Position numbers and translations under genes: made by a program
Notes under the pieces: generated by a model
What the model was told of the DNA's origin: nothing
The model's input: only the letters and a program-made list of their open reading frames with translations
Database searches by the model: none
Assembly (NCBI GenBank): GCA_019914995.1
Contig: CM034140.1
Location: forward strand, 6,262,001-6,326,000
Origin: Acanthochlamys bracteata
Lineage: Eukaryota > Streptophyta > Magnoliopsida > Pandanales > Velloziaceae
Direction of reading: 5' to 3'
DNA length: 64,000 nt
Shown here: piece after piece, positions 49,200 to 59,546 of the stretch
How positions within the stretch are numbered: the first letter of the stretch is position 1
How the letters are laid out: every line of letters begins with the position of its first letter

Positions 49200-50759
49200 T
49201 CATACCTTGATTTTTCTTAAATTTGGATAATAAGTCACATATTCATCGTTGCTAGCAACATAGGAGGTGGATAGATTACCTTGCAAAATAATAGATTGTT
49301 TAGTAGTAATGCATCTAACACTTGTTCTAAAAGGATTTTCACTTACCTTTTTTAGAAGACGGTTGCTCTTGAAAATCCACAATACCTTTAACTTATTCTC
49401 ATTATTTTTAAACCAAGAAGAACTTACCTTGTGATCCTTTCTACCACAATAAAAACACTTAATAAAAGAAATAAAAGAATGTACTTTGTTAGCTTTATAC
49501 TTACTGGAGAATGCACCACCTACAGTAAGATTCTCACTGGTTGGCACAAACTCGATACCTTCTTTTCTGAATACACCTTTCTTTGAGCCAAACATAGCAT
49601 CCAACCTGTCTTTACGTTTAACAAATCTTGTTAGAGAAGTTTGCAGGTCATGTGATTTGTTTGTTGTTTTGACTTGGGCTAGTTCTTTCAAACAATCACA
49701 TTCCGCATGTAACTTGATATTATCTATTTCTAACTCCCTGATATTCTCATTTAAATTCACATAAGTAGAGGTGTTTCCAATGACAGAGCTACTCAGATTT
49801 TTATCAATAATATAGTTATTCAACTTGGCATAAAGTTTCTCATTTGTCTCAATGAGCTTTTTGTTTTCAGCACATAACGCATGTATTTCTGCACTTGTTT
49901 GGTTATTATGCAAAGCATTTTTCTTGGCATTACTAGCAAGATCATCATTAAAAGTAAGTACTTGCTTAGTCAACAAATCGTTCTTTTCTTTATATTCACG
50001 CATGCAGTTTTTCATACTTTTGTTCATGCTTTTTATATGCATGTATTTAGCATACAGTTTATCAAAAATTTCTTTCAAATCTTCATTTGAGTCATAAGAT
50101 TCAGATGAGCTTACCTCACTAGATTGTTCATTATTGGCCATTTGACATAATCCCATCTCTTTTTGATGAACGATTTCAATTTTGCTCTTTTTAGATGAGG
50201 AAGAATTTTTGTTGCTGCGTCTAGGCTTTGCTCTCTTCCGAAGTCGGTTCATCCTCAAGATGTGACTGTATTTTCTTATAAACAAAACAACATTATAATC
50301 TTTTTTAGAGGAAGAAATACTTACCTCATTTTGATATTCTTGGATGGCCGTCAAGCGAAGGTCATGTTTCTTTTGATGATTTGCTATTGCTTCACTTTAA
50401 TTTGATGAGATTTCACTTTCATTGTATTTGCTAGCCTCAGATGTTCTTTCATATATTCTTTCTAAGTTGAGCCAAACTTCTTTTACTGTGGAAAGAAAAT
50501 AAATGTAATTAAATTGTTTAAAATTTAAAGCACGATACAGCAAATCCAACGCATAAGAGTTTAAAAAAGAAAAGTTGTTATTCTCTGGAATTTGCATTGT
50601 AGCTTTATCTCCATCTTTGACGATCTTCTACAAAAAATAATTTTGTAACTTTAGGAATATAATAATCTTCATCTTCCAATGTCCGTAATTATTTCCATCA
50701 AATGTTGGAGGAAAGTCAAGCGATCTTCCTTTCTTTTCGATATGAGTTGAGTTCGCCAT
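49200..50759 (-). pseudogene. Broken Copia/Sirevirus gag
   Basis: One frame runs from ATG at 50759 to a stop at 49200, about 519 codons, interrupted by two in-frame stops (TAG at 50628-50630 and TAA at 50397-50399). In order it holds MANSTHIEKKGRSLDFPPTF (the Gag N-terminal DUF4219-like start, followed by NYGHWKMKI), a UBN2-type stretch (ALNFKQFNYIYFLSTVKEVW), a Ser/Lys-rich linker, a long coiled coil (KLYAKYMHIKSMNKSM to ENKKLIETNEKLYAKL) and a zinc knuckle CFYCGRKDHKVSSSW whose last Cys is replaced by Ser. The pol that normally follows is absent. The element could move only with proteins from another copy, and not from this gag. Confidence 0.85.
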
Positions 50760-50803
50760 TGGATCTTTTCCTCAAAGTGGTTAAACTTTTAGTTTGGAGG
50801 CCT

Positions 50804-50817
50804 ACTCTGATACCAAT
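50804..50817 (-). other. Outer primer-binding site
   Basis: The minus strand reads TTGGTATCAGAGT next to the 5' outer LTR, 11 of 12 matches to the initiator tRNA-Met complement. It fixes the element's orientation as minus. Confidence 0.85.
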
Positions 50818-51084
50818 TGTAGGATCTGGTCCACACACTAAAAGGATTGGCCAACCTCTTAGGAATTAGCATTCCCCACTTATAAGCACATACCCATTCC
50901 AGCACCCAGCCAATGTGGGACTATTAAGGGGCGTGGGCTGTTAAGCCCATAAAGCCAGGATCCACTTGGCCCAACCCAAGACGAGTTGCTGGCCCACGTC
51001 CAAGTTAGCTAGCCCCTCTTTCATACAGGCTCATCAATCCCACATGCTACTAATTCGGACCTACTCTAACTTGGAGGCTCAACA
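50818..51084 (-). repeat. Outer LTR, 5' copy (TRIM-type)
   Basis: It starts TGTAGGATCTGG and ends GGCTCAACA. It is the partner of 43104-43369 and shares CCAATGTGGGACTATTAAGG. It is followed directly by the target duplication ATAGA. Confidence 0.85.
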
Positions 51085-51089
51085 ATAGA

Positions 51090-51924
51090 GTTAGACCACA
51101 AAACTTTCGCTAAGTAGAAAGAAGACTTCCTCAGGAGCAAAATTCAACACTGACTCATAAAAATAACAAAAGTTCTGATGATCCATTGAATTTCCTACTA
51201 GTTCAATATTTTGGGCAAGATCTTCAGTGTGAAACTAGTTCAATATTCTTTCAAAATTTTCGAACATTTTATGTTGAATGTACACATACATATATAAAGA
51301 GCTATGGTAAATTATTGAGAGATGGATTCAAATCATTGAAAGCCAAAATTCATCATAAAACATGTTCCACCTTTTCAGAGGTTTCAATCTATTATGACAA
51401 GAACATATGTAATATTATAATGAAATATTTCATAACTTAGATAATATGTTTTCGAGTATTTCAATGTGTTTAATCGAAGGGGAAAAATATTCCAACAAGG
51501 AATATCTCGTATAGTTAAGAACTAACAAATATTGGACAAATGAAGATAAGAAGGACGTGTTTTAAATGCCCGTAATTTTACTTTCTTCCGTTAGATTTTA
51601 AATTTCGAACAGTTCATATATTTCAATTATACAAGGAACTCAGAACTCCACATCCACATACGGAACTTCAATTCCAACTTTCTTATTTGCACACTTCTCA
51701 ATACAATTATATCTTTTAATTTTCAATATACTTCCAAGAATTACTGAAACACAAATATTGAACTCTATTTTCACTTTATTTTTAAAAAAACTCTACTTTC
51801 TAATTTTCACTTTTACGAAACTCAGTTACGGATATTTGAAACAAATCCGAAACTCAAAAGATTCAACAAGAGAATAGTAAATTATCATGGCGACATCAGA
51901 TGGCTCTGCCGTTCACAATATCAA
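51090..51924. other. Spacer between the LTR composite and the right repeat arm
   Basis: No gene seen. AT-rich. Together with 42851-43098 this was the spacer of the inverted repeat before the retroelement landed. Confidence 0.5.
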
Positions 51925-52560
51925 TGCTCATCTTTTTTTTTTCTTTTCTTGTAAAAGAAAGAGAGAAGAGAAACTCTTCTCTTTGTGAGACCATGTGCGC
52001 GACCATATACAACCCTACTCCGTACGACTCTTTCCTAAGCAATTATATGTGTGACTTTAATCTGTGCAATCCTATTTGTACATCAATATTTGTGCGATTC
52101 TAAATGCGATTTGGTGACCATTGCGATCAATGTGACCAGAACAAATGTGGTTATCTTAACTATTTTTTTTTTTTTTTTGTGAAACAAATTTAAGACTATT
52201 TTTTTCTTCTATCTGTGTCAAATACGCTGTCATTTTTGACTAACTTTACTCGTTTTGGTCCTCATATTTCATGAGGAGTTATAAATAACATTAACTACAT
52301 ATACACTAAAAAGAAGGACTTATGAATATCTCAACGTATCTCGTGAAGCAATTGTTAATATCAGTCGGAAAATCATTAACAAACTTTAAATTCGCGAGTC
52401 AACTGTGTCAAGAGCCAACTAGTGATGTTTGAGCAAAAAAATTTTGAATTTATTTTAGTTTGAGCTAGAATATTTGTGTATCTTTAAGATCTGAAATTGA
52501 TAATATTTTAAACTTTTGATATAAAAAATGATTTAAAAATAAACTTAAAAAAAAGTGTCA
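51925..52560 (+). repeat. Inverted-repeat arm, right, plus promoter-like copy C
   Basis: It matches 42245-42850 in inverted orientation (landmarks given there). Its end (52415-52560, AACTAGTGATGTTTGAGC then TTTGATATAAAAAATGATT) also matches 40905-41060 in direct orientation. Confidence 0.6.
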
Positions 52561-53254
52561 TAGAAAGCAAAGTAGAGGTGGATGTGAATTAATCTAATCG
52601 AACAACCTGCTGATGGAGAAGTCAAACACAAACTGTTATATATTTAATTTAGTTTGGTTGAACTTAAATGATTTATTCTTAATCTTATTAACGTTAAATG
52701 ATTTGTTGCCTTAATATTTGAAATAATTTTAGTACAAGACATGTGTCTCTAGTTTTGAATTAAATTATTCTTAATATTTTGAAATATTCCATTGAAATAT
52801 TAATTTTTATTAAAAATATAAAATAAAATATGTAAAAAAATGTTAATGTTAAAACAGAATTATATATGAAAAAATATATAAATTATCTATTAATTACAAA
52901 ACACTTTAGTAATTTATAATATTTTTCAGCTTGTAAGCAGTGTAGTCTGACCCAATCCAAATATTAGTCCGAAAACTTATTGGGTCACCGGATGACTGGT
53001 TTATCGCAGGAGTTATCAGATTGACCCACCGGGTCAATCTCGTCTGTTTTTGCCAAATTGATCGGCAACGATGGCGAGGTAGGCACGATGCGGTTCAGCA
53101 ACGTGGATATGAGAGTAGCGGTATTCAGCCTTTCACTATAGAGGATCACAACCGTTGAATCCTCCGCTTGTGAGCTCGCCGCCTCTCGTCGATGACTTGT
53201 AAGAAAGTAATTCTATCCGGAACAAAATTAGTTAGACCCGGCCCTTTCGGATCT
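52561..53254. other. Intergenic region left of the hAT element
   Basis: It is AT-rich to about 52920. After that comes a block with TGGGTCACCGGATGACTGG and TTGACCCACCGGGTCAATC words, a dispersed plant repeat, followed by a GC-richer stretch 53040-53250 without a supported frame. Confidence 0.45.
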
Positions 53255-54064
53255 GACTACACTCAAGGTTGTCAGGATCGAGATTTTAAGTAAGATCGTT
53301 GGCCTCAAGTAAGATCGTAAAATCGGGATTTTAAGTAGGATCGTAAGATTTTACTTTTCGGTAAATTTTTTTAAATATCTTTTAAAATTTTTTTCTAATG
53401 AACTTATTTTTTAATAGGGAAGCTTGCTGTGTGCTGTCCTCAAGATGGATCTAATTACATCAAGCAAATTTTGTGCACTTGCTTAGTGCTGACTGCTGTC
53501 CGTCAATCCATGTGCACTTGTTTAGTGCTTGTTGTTCATGTTCAAGACTTTACAGATGTTACATTTTCTTTATTGTAACTACATACTTATGTAATAACGT
53601 AACATATCTATTGTCATATTGATATTTAATAAAAAAAATAAATACTGAAATGATTGAAGATTTGAAATTTACATCAAACCATAAGCACTTTCAGCTTCCA
53701 GATCATATGTATTTTTTTATGTTAAACAACCATAAACAATCACAATTGAAGCACTTCATTCATCAATAATTCAACACATTACAAGTGCAAAATACATACA
53801 GCAAGACTACTATAACCAGTTACATATTTTGCAAAGTACATACAACAATCACTAATTTAATATTTTGCTACTATCATAATTCATAAGTTTATAACAACAA
53901 ATTAATAAGACTGCAAGTCTACTGTCTACATAAACAAACAAGCAGAAATAATCTGTTACAAGTTTACAACTTACAAGCCTACAACATAATGTCATTACTC
54001 TATGATCAATGTTACAATCCTACAATAAAAATAGCATACAATACTTAAAATTTCAAATACAAAC

Positions 54065-56810
54065 CTAATAGAAATTATCAACAGAAAAATCATCAAACAA
54101 ATCACAATCATTTTCATCTCCATCCATATCTTCTTCCTCATCGTAAGCTTCATCTCCACTAGCACCACTAAAACTTCCAGCATGAGAAGCAATGTTATCT
54201 AAATCAACGTTATCCATTGGTTGCTTTCCTTTAGTGGCAACATCTTCATAAAAATCATGAATCTCTACCTCATTATCAGATTTACTCCCATGACTCTCAT
54301 TTTCTTCAATAGCAATTACTTTCTCATTTTCATTCTGACCCTAAAAAATATATTGCATATTATATTAAACAGTGAGTACAATAATTTAAAAGCATTTCAG
54401 TTACCTCAAAAGCTTCAGAAATAAGAATAGCATTCATAAGTAATAAGCATACTACATACAGTGGACAAAAAATATTCTAGACAGTGGACAGAAAATATTT
54501 TTAAATAGTGGGCAGAAAATATTTCTGGACAGTGGACAGAAAATAGCATTCAACTACTTAAAGCATTAAAAATTTAAGATAACATTTACCTGAAGTTTTG
54601 TCAAGAATATTAAGCCATTCATGGCCATTATGATCAGCTTCTTGCTCTTCTTCAACAATCCACTCATCGTCAGAGGGAAGATCATCAAAAGTACTTGAGC
54701 TTATACTTCTCATATTTCTTTCTTTCAGTTTTAAATTACACATAACAAATACCAAGTCATTCATCTTCTGTTGATGCAAACGATTTCTTCTTTTTGTATG
54801 AACCTAAACAATAAAGAAAGTCTTATAAGTTAGTTAATATATAAAATATATAGAAATAGACAATATGTCAATATGAATATGTAAGTACCATACCATTTTG
54901 AATGCACTCCAATTGCGTTCACAGCCAGAAGAACTACAAGTCAAGCTTAGAATTCGAATAGCAAACCTTTGTAATTCTGGACACTCGGCTCCAAATGAAT
55001 CCCACCAATCAGCTGGATCTTTCTTTTCCCTTACTGTTATTGCAGAGTTGATGCCAAACAATCCTCTTGAATGTTTAAAAGCCGCAAACTGCAAATCTAT
55101 CTTTTCTCTCTCATTTGCATCAGCTATCATTCTCTCTAAACAATTATATAATCAAATTTTTACCTCTGCATCATCCTTAAAATCAGAAGAATAATGATAC
55201 CTAGGATTTAAATAGTAAGCTGCAGCATGCAAAGGCCTATGCAGTTGAAGCTCCCACCTTTCATCAATAATTTTTTCCACAGCCTCATAGCTATAAGAAA
55301 TTCAAAAGAAATGAGTAACAAACAATAACAAATTAACAATGATGAAACATTCAAGTTGAACATTTAAATATTAAACATTTAAACTTATAAAAATATTTAC
55401 CTTTTCTTGACATGAGCAAAATTTAACCGTATCTTCTCCTTTACATGATCCATCTCCCTATAAATGAAACCCATTGCTGGTTTCTCATCTGAATCAACCA
55501 ATCGTAGCACTTTAATAAGAGGATACGCGGCTTTCAAACATGTATGGATGTTTCGCCAAAATCTACTATCCAAAATCGTGTTTTGGATTTGCTTTCCATC
55601 TTGTTTGGTTGAAAATTTACTTGACTTCCAAGCATTAGAGCTGAACATACTCATTAGCACACCCTTATGTTCATAGAGACATCCTAAGGTCAAGTACGAA
55701 GTAGCAAATCGAGTTGCACTCGGTCTAATCAAATCTCTCCTTTTGTAAAATGTCTCAACATAGCAATAAGTATGGTCCTTCCATAAATATAAGTTGTAAT
55801 CCTTCTTCCCTTCATAATTGTGACATTATGAACTTTCAACTTCTTCTCAAAATCCTCCAAGATAAGATCAATACAGTGGGCAGCACAAGGGGTCCAATAT
55901 AGGTTTTTTCTTTTCTCCATTAGCCTCTCTCCTGCTGCTTTATAATTTGCAGCATTATCAGTAATAATTTGTACAACATTTTCCTCTCCAACCCTCTCTA
56001 CAATATCATCTAACATCTCCAAAACCCTATCAGCCGTTTTAGAAATATCCAAGTATTAAGATAAGATAAGAAAACTATTCCCTTAGGACTATTCACTAAG
56101 AAATTGCATATAGATCGTCTTCTTTTATCAGTCCAACCATCAGACATAATAGAACAACCCGTTTTTCTCCACTCTACTTTATAGTCCTCAAGTAAAACCC
56201 TTACACGACTTACTTCTTTTTTCAAATAAGTTTCCCTAATTTCATGATAAGAAGGAGGCTTAAGTCCAGCACCATACCTACCAACTAACTCAAGCATTTT
56301 CAAAAACTCAGGATTTTTTACATAATTAAAAGAAATTGCACTTGTGTAAAAAAAACGAGCTATTTGTTGACAACAGTCTTCCCTCAACTCTGTTTTCATC
56401 AAATGATTAATACTTATTTGTGTGTTTCCTGACCTAAGAGACTTCTTACTAAACACACTCTTCACTTCTTTTTGTTTTGAAAAATATTGTATTCTCTCAT
56501 TTCCAGAGTCATCCCCCTCACCAAAAATGTTTCTTTTCTTTTTATCTGAAGCTTCTTGAATTATTACTAGGAGCTCACAAAACTTTAATCTAACTTCTTC
56601 AGGAACTTGCTGACATGGTTCAACATTCTTATGTGTACAAGCTAAGTGATGTTTGAAACGAAAAATACCCCCACTAAAAACCTTTTGACAATACTTGCAC
56701 TTCACTTTTCTAGAATTATTATCTACATCTATACCATGCTCCCAACCCACATCAGACCTACATCCAGAAATATTTTTTTTCTTATCTTTCCCAGAACTAG
56801 ATGCAGACAT
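54065..56810 (-). pseudogene. hAT transposase, broken
   Basis: The ATG at 56810 opens MSASSSGKDKKK. A BED zinc finger follows (KCKYCQKVF…FKHHLACTH), then a DUF659-type core (SIMSDGWTDKRRRSICNFLV; VQIITDNAANYKAAGERL; YWTPCAAHCIDLILEDFEKK), RPSATRFATSYLTL, and the C-terminal hAT dimerisation block (LSLTCSSSGCERNWSAF). The C-terminus is acidic and ends DNFY near 54065. Breaks: a single-base loss near 56055, another near 55735, and an in-frame TGA near 55160 in the piece VKI-stop-LYNCLERM. At least one normal intron (about 55290-55401) and two more near the C-terminus remain. The acidic residues of the catalytic core are largely preserved, so the copy died fairly recently. Confidence 0.88.
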
Positions 56811-57554
56811 CTTGGCGAATGTTTTAACAAACTGTAATTAAAAAATTAAAACCAAATCAATCTTGGTATATATATCGACATACTGAACATAACTATAATC
56901 ATAAGTTCATAACTCTTAATTAAGTAAAACTTAACAAAAAAAGAGTCGAAGAAAAATAAGTAAAAATAATGCTGGCTACTTTATAAGTTATATCTCATAA
57001 GTCATAATAGTAATCTTTCAAATAATTTTTTTCAATTGTCTACTGTCCTACCCAAGTACCCAGTCCAACTCTCATCTTTTCAACCAAGCTATTTTCCTTA
57101 CTGGCACTGTCCTACGACTCCTATCCAATCTACTGGCTACTGTGACTTAGAAGAAAAATAAGTTAAAAAAACTACTTGGTGCTAGCTGCCAAGTGCAAGT
57201 GCTACCTACTGTCTTAAATCGTAAGTTATAACAACTAACAAGTAATAACAATTTTTTCCTACTCCTACTGTTCTACCCAGAGAACGATCAACTGAAAAAT
57301 AAAAATTAATAGAGAAACGTATTTTCAAACAATTCTCCGATTCTTCCTCAATCAATCAATAGAAAAATAAAAATCAATAGAGAAATTTTTTCAATCAATT
57401 CATCCTCAATCAACAAACAGAAATAACAATCAACACTTCAACAGAGCAATTTTTCAAACAATTCATCTCCATTTTCTAATCTATCCATTCTCTAATCTAT
57501 CAACAGAGAAAACAAAAAAACAGAACGAAACAAAGAAAAAAATCTTTCAACAGG

Positions 57555-57577
57555 AGGGAGAGAGAGAGAGAGAGAGT
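57555..57577. repeat. (GA)n tract in hAT leader
   Basis: About ten GA units lie in the 5' non-coding part of the hAT element. Confidence 0.85.
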
Positions 57578-57597
57578 TGAAGCGTACCTCAGTAGAG

Positions 57598-57852
57598 AGC
57601 TGTAGAGCTCTTCGAACTTTAAGAAGAATTAAATCAGAACTTGAATTGAAGAAGAATTCCGACACTCGGCGTTTCGAAGACGAGACGCGGTGTTGATCGA
57701 AGAGAAAGACGAAGAAGATTAGGAGCTGAGGAGCTCTTCGAACTTCACAAAGAATTGAATCGGAGCTTGAATTGAAGAAGAATTCCGGCTATCGGGGTTG
57801 ATTTGGAGACGAGACGCGGTGTTGATCGAAGAGGAAGACGAAGAAATTAGGG
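57598..57852. repeat. Tandem duplication in the hAT promoter region
   Basis: Two copies of a unit of about 127 bp lie head to tail (57598-57723 and 57724-57852). Shared words are GAGCTCTTCGAACTT, TTGAATTGAAGAAGAATTCC and GAGACGCGGTGTTGATCGAA. The units are GC-richer than the rest of the element and lie just upstream of the transposase leader, as promoter duplications do. Confidence 0.8.
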
Positions 57853-58130
57853 ATTTAGGGATTTTTTCGGGACAGCGCTGGAGAGGCTAGTGTTATGTAT
57901 GCATTTTTGCAAAAAACTCCCTCATCAATGCTTAATTGCAAAATAACCCTTCAAAACAGAAATCGTAAAATCGTACGAAGGATCGCGATCTTACCGATTT
58001 CACGATTAAGATCGCGATCCTAATACGATCCAAGACAATATGCGATTCTAAGCTAAATGGGATCGTTTTGGTGAAATAAAATCGTAAGATTTTAAGATTT
58101 AAATCGGGATTTTAACAACTATGACTACAC

Positions 58131-59546
58131 TGTTTGTAGGTATCTTTTTGTCCAAACATCATACTTAGCTTATTTCATGAATAATATTTTTTTATTCAAA
58201 CACTCTTATAAAATGAACTTCTTATTTCATATGCATATGCTACTTATTTAAAAAATAAAAATGCCAATTTTATAAATAGATTACTCATTTCAATAATTTA
58301 TTGGCTTTTTACTCACCCATTAGGGGCATCTTACTTTTTGGACCTTATAAACCTGTTTTAATATTTTGAGCAATCCTACTTTTCACATGTGGACCGTAAC
58401 TTTGTCTACACTATAGAAATTTGCAATTAAAGAGTTTGAATATATATAAATCAAATAAAGAGTTAATTATATAATATACTCTTATTCAAAATTATAATAA
58501 CAATTTCAAAATAACTGAATATTAATACGAAAATCTTATCACTGTGAATGGAAACGCAACCATTATTTGTTTTTTGTTTTTAACAAACAATCACAATAAC
58601 AAAATTGACTTAGGTTTAGGTGGTATTTGGCTAATCTATTTGGACAGATAAACTCTTAACAGTAAAAAACAAGTATTTGGATAAACAGTAGTTTCACAAA
58701 ATAAGCCACTTAATAGTATTTTTTTTTATAAGTTATGAATCGTAGCTTGTCGAAATAAATCAGCTTATTTTTTCTAGAGCTATACAATGATAATTTTAAC
58801 CCTAAATAATTTTTAAAATTATAATCAACCACCTACCTGAATAATTGTTGAAAATAATTAATATTTTATTGTAATTAAAAATTTATAAATTAATGTTAAT
58901 AATTTTAGTACTTTTAACTACTGTTATTTTTACATTATAATTACTTTTTAAATTATTAGTACAATAGTTTATTGTTACTAAACATATTAAAAATTAATAA
59001 TATTAAAAACATCAAAGTAAAAAGTTAAATTATATATAAAAAAGATGCACTTAATCAATCATCTCCTTATTTCATTCATAAATCTAAACTACTTGTTTTA
59101 GAAATAAGTAGAAAAAGTTTCTTAGTTAAATAAGCTCTTAATTTTAGGCAGAACTAAATATATTCATAATCCTGTGCTTAGACTAAGTACGAGAAAAGTT
59201 TGTGGGGGTATAAAATTCAACAAACCGCTCTCGCTCATGTAAGCCATATGTGGCATTACATAAAACATTGTGCCTTTAGAGAATATCATAAACATGCATT
59301 TCCAACAAGTTGTGCCATGAAAATCATGGTAAGCATACTTCCAACATAAAGAGTATACAAGTCTACTCATGGTAGAGAGCACAAAACTGCTATCATTTGT
59401 AAAGCATATCAATAAAACATTTTAATGAAGCTGCATTTAGTAATGAAACAAATGTTTACGATCTTTCAATCCATTTAAGAACTTTTTGTAGACAATTATT
59501 AATAAGTCACAAATACTATGCTTGCAAACTTGCATAACCATACTGC
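58131..59546. other. Intergenic region right of the hAT element
   Basis: AT-rich. A MITE-like unit appears to begin near 58617 (AGGTGGTATTTGGCTAATC), and a related inverted end lies near 59130. The last 300-400 bases probably include the 3' UTR of the gene ending at 59547. Confidence 0.45.

Larger units (their letters stand above)
43104..51084 (-). mobile_element. Chimeric LTR retrotransposon: TRIM shell with gag-only Sirevirus-like body
   Basis: The 7,981-bp unit is bounded by 266/267-bp direct repeats that start TGTAGG and end CAACA, and by the 5-bp target duplication ATAGA (43099-43103 and 51085-51089). In minus orientation the order is: LTR (51084-50818), PBS, broken gag, about 3.5 kb non-coding, purine tract, a 2.2-kb LTR (45636-43426), a second PBS, about 40 bp, a second purine tract, LTR (43369-43104). 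No protease, integrase, reverse transcriptase or RNase H was seen. By hand alignment the outer LTRs differ at roughly 14 percent of positions, mostly transitions, so the insertion is old. See findings for how this order could arise. Confidence 0.85.
53263..58122 (-). mobile_element. hAT transposon, 4,860 bp, with 8-bp target duplication
   Basis: The target duplication GACTACAC is perfect (53255-53262 and 58123-58130). The ends are imperfect inverted repeats: TCAAGGTTGTCAGGATC on the left and ATAGTTGTTAAAATCCCG read from the right. Both subterminal zones are crowded with GATCG/CGATC and AATCGTAAGATTTTA words in both orientations, the usual transposase binding sites of hAT elements. It carries one transposase gene on the minus strand, now broken. 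Confidence 0.9.

Noticed and set aside
49486..50097. Plus-strand hydrophobic frames opposite gag
   Set aside because: Antisense shadows of the Lys/Asn-rich coiled coil in gag.
43104..51084. Reading the composite as one ordinary element with 266-bp LTRs
   Set aside because: The inner 2.2-kb segment has its own TG…CA ends, purine tract and primer-binding site in the correct order, which an ordinary interior would not have.
55140..55165. A 28-base intron explaining the stop in the hAT transposase
   Set aside because: Too short to be spliced in plants. The frame reads on correctly past a single TGA, so a nonsense mutation is simpler.
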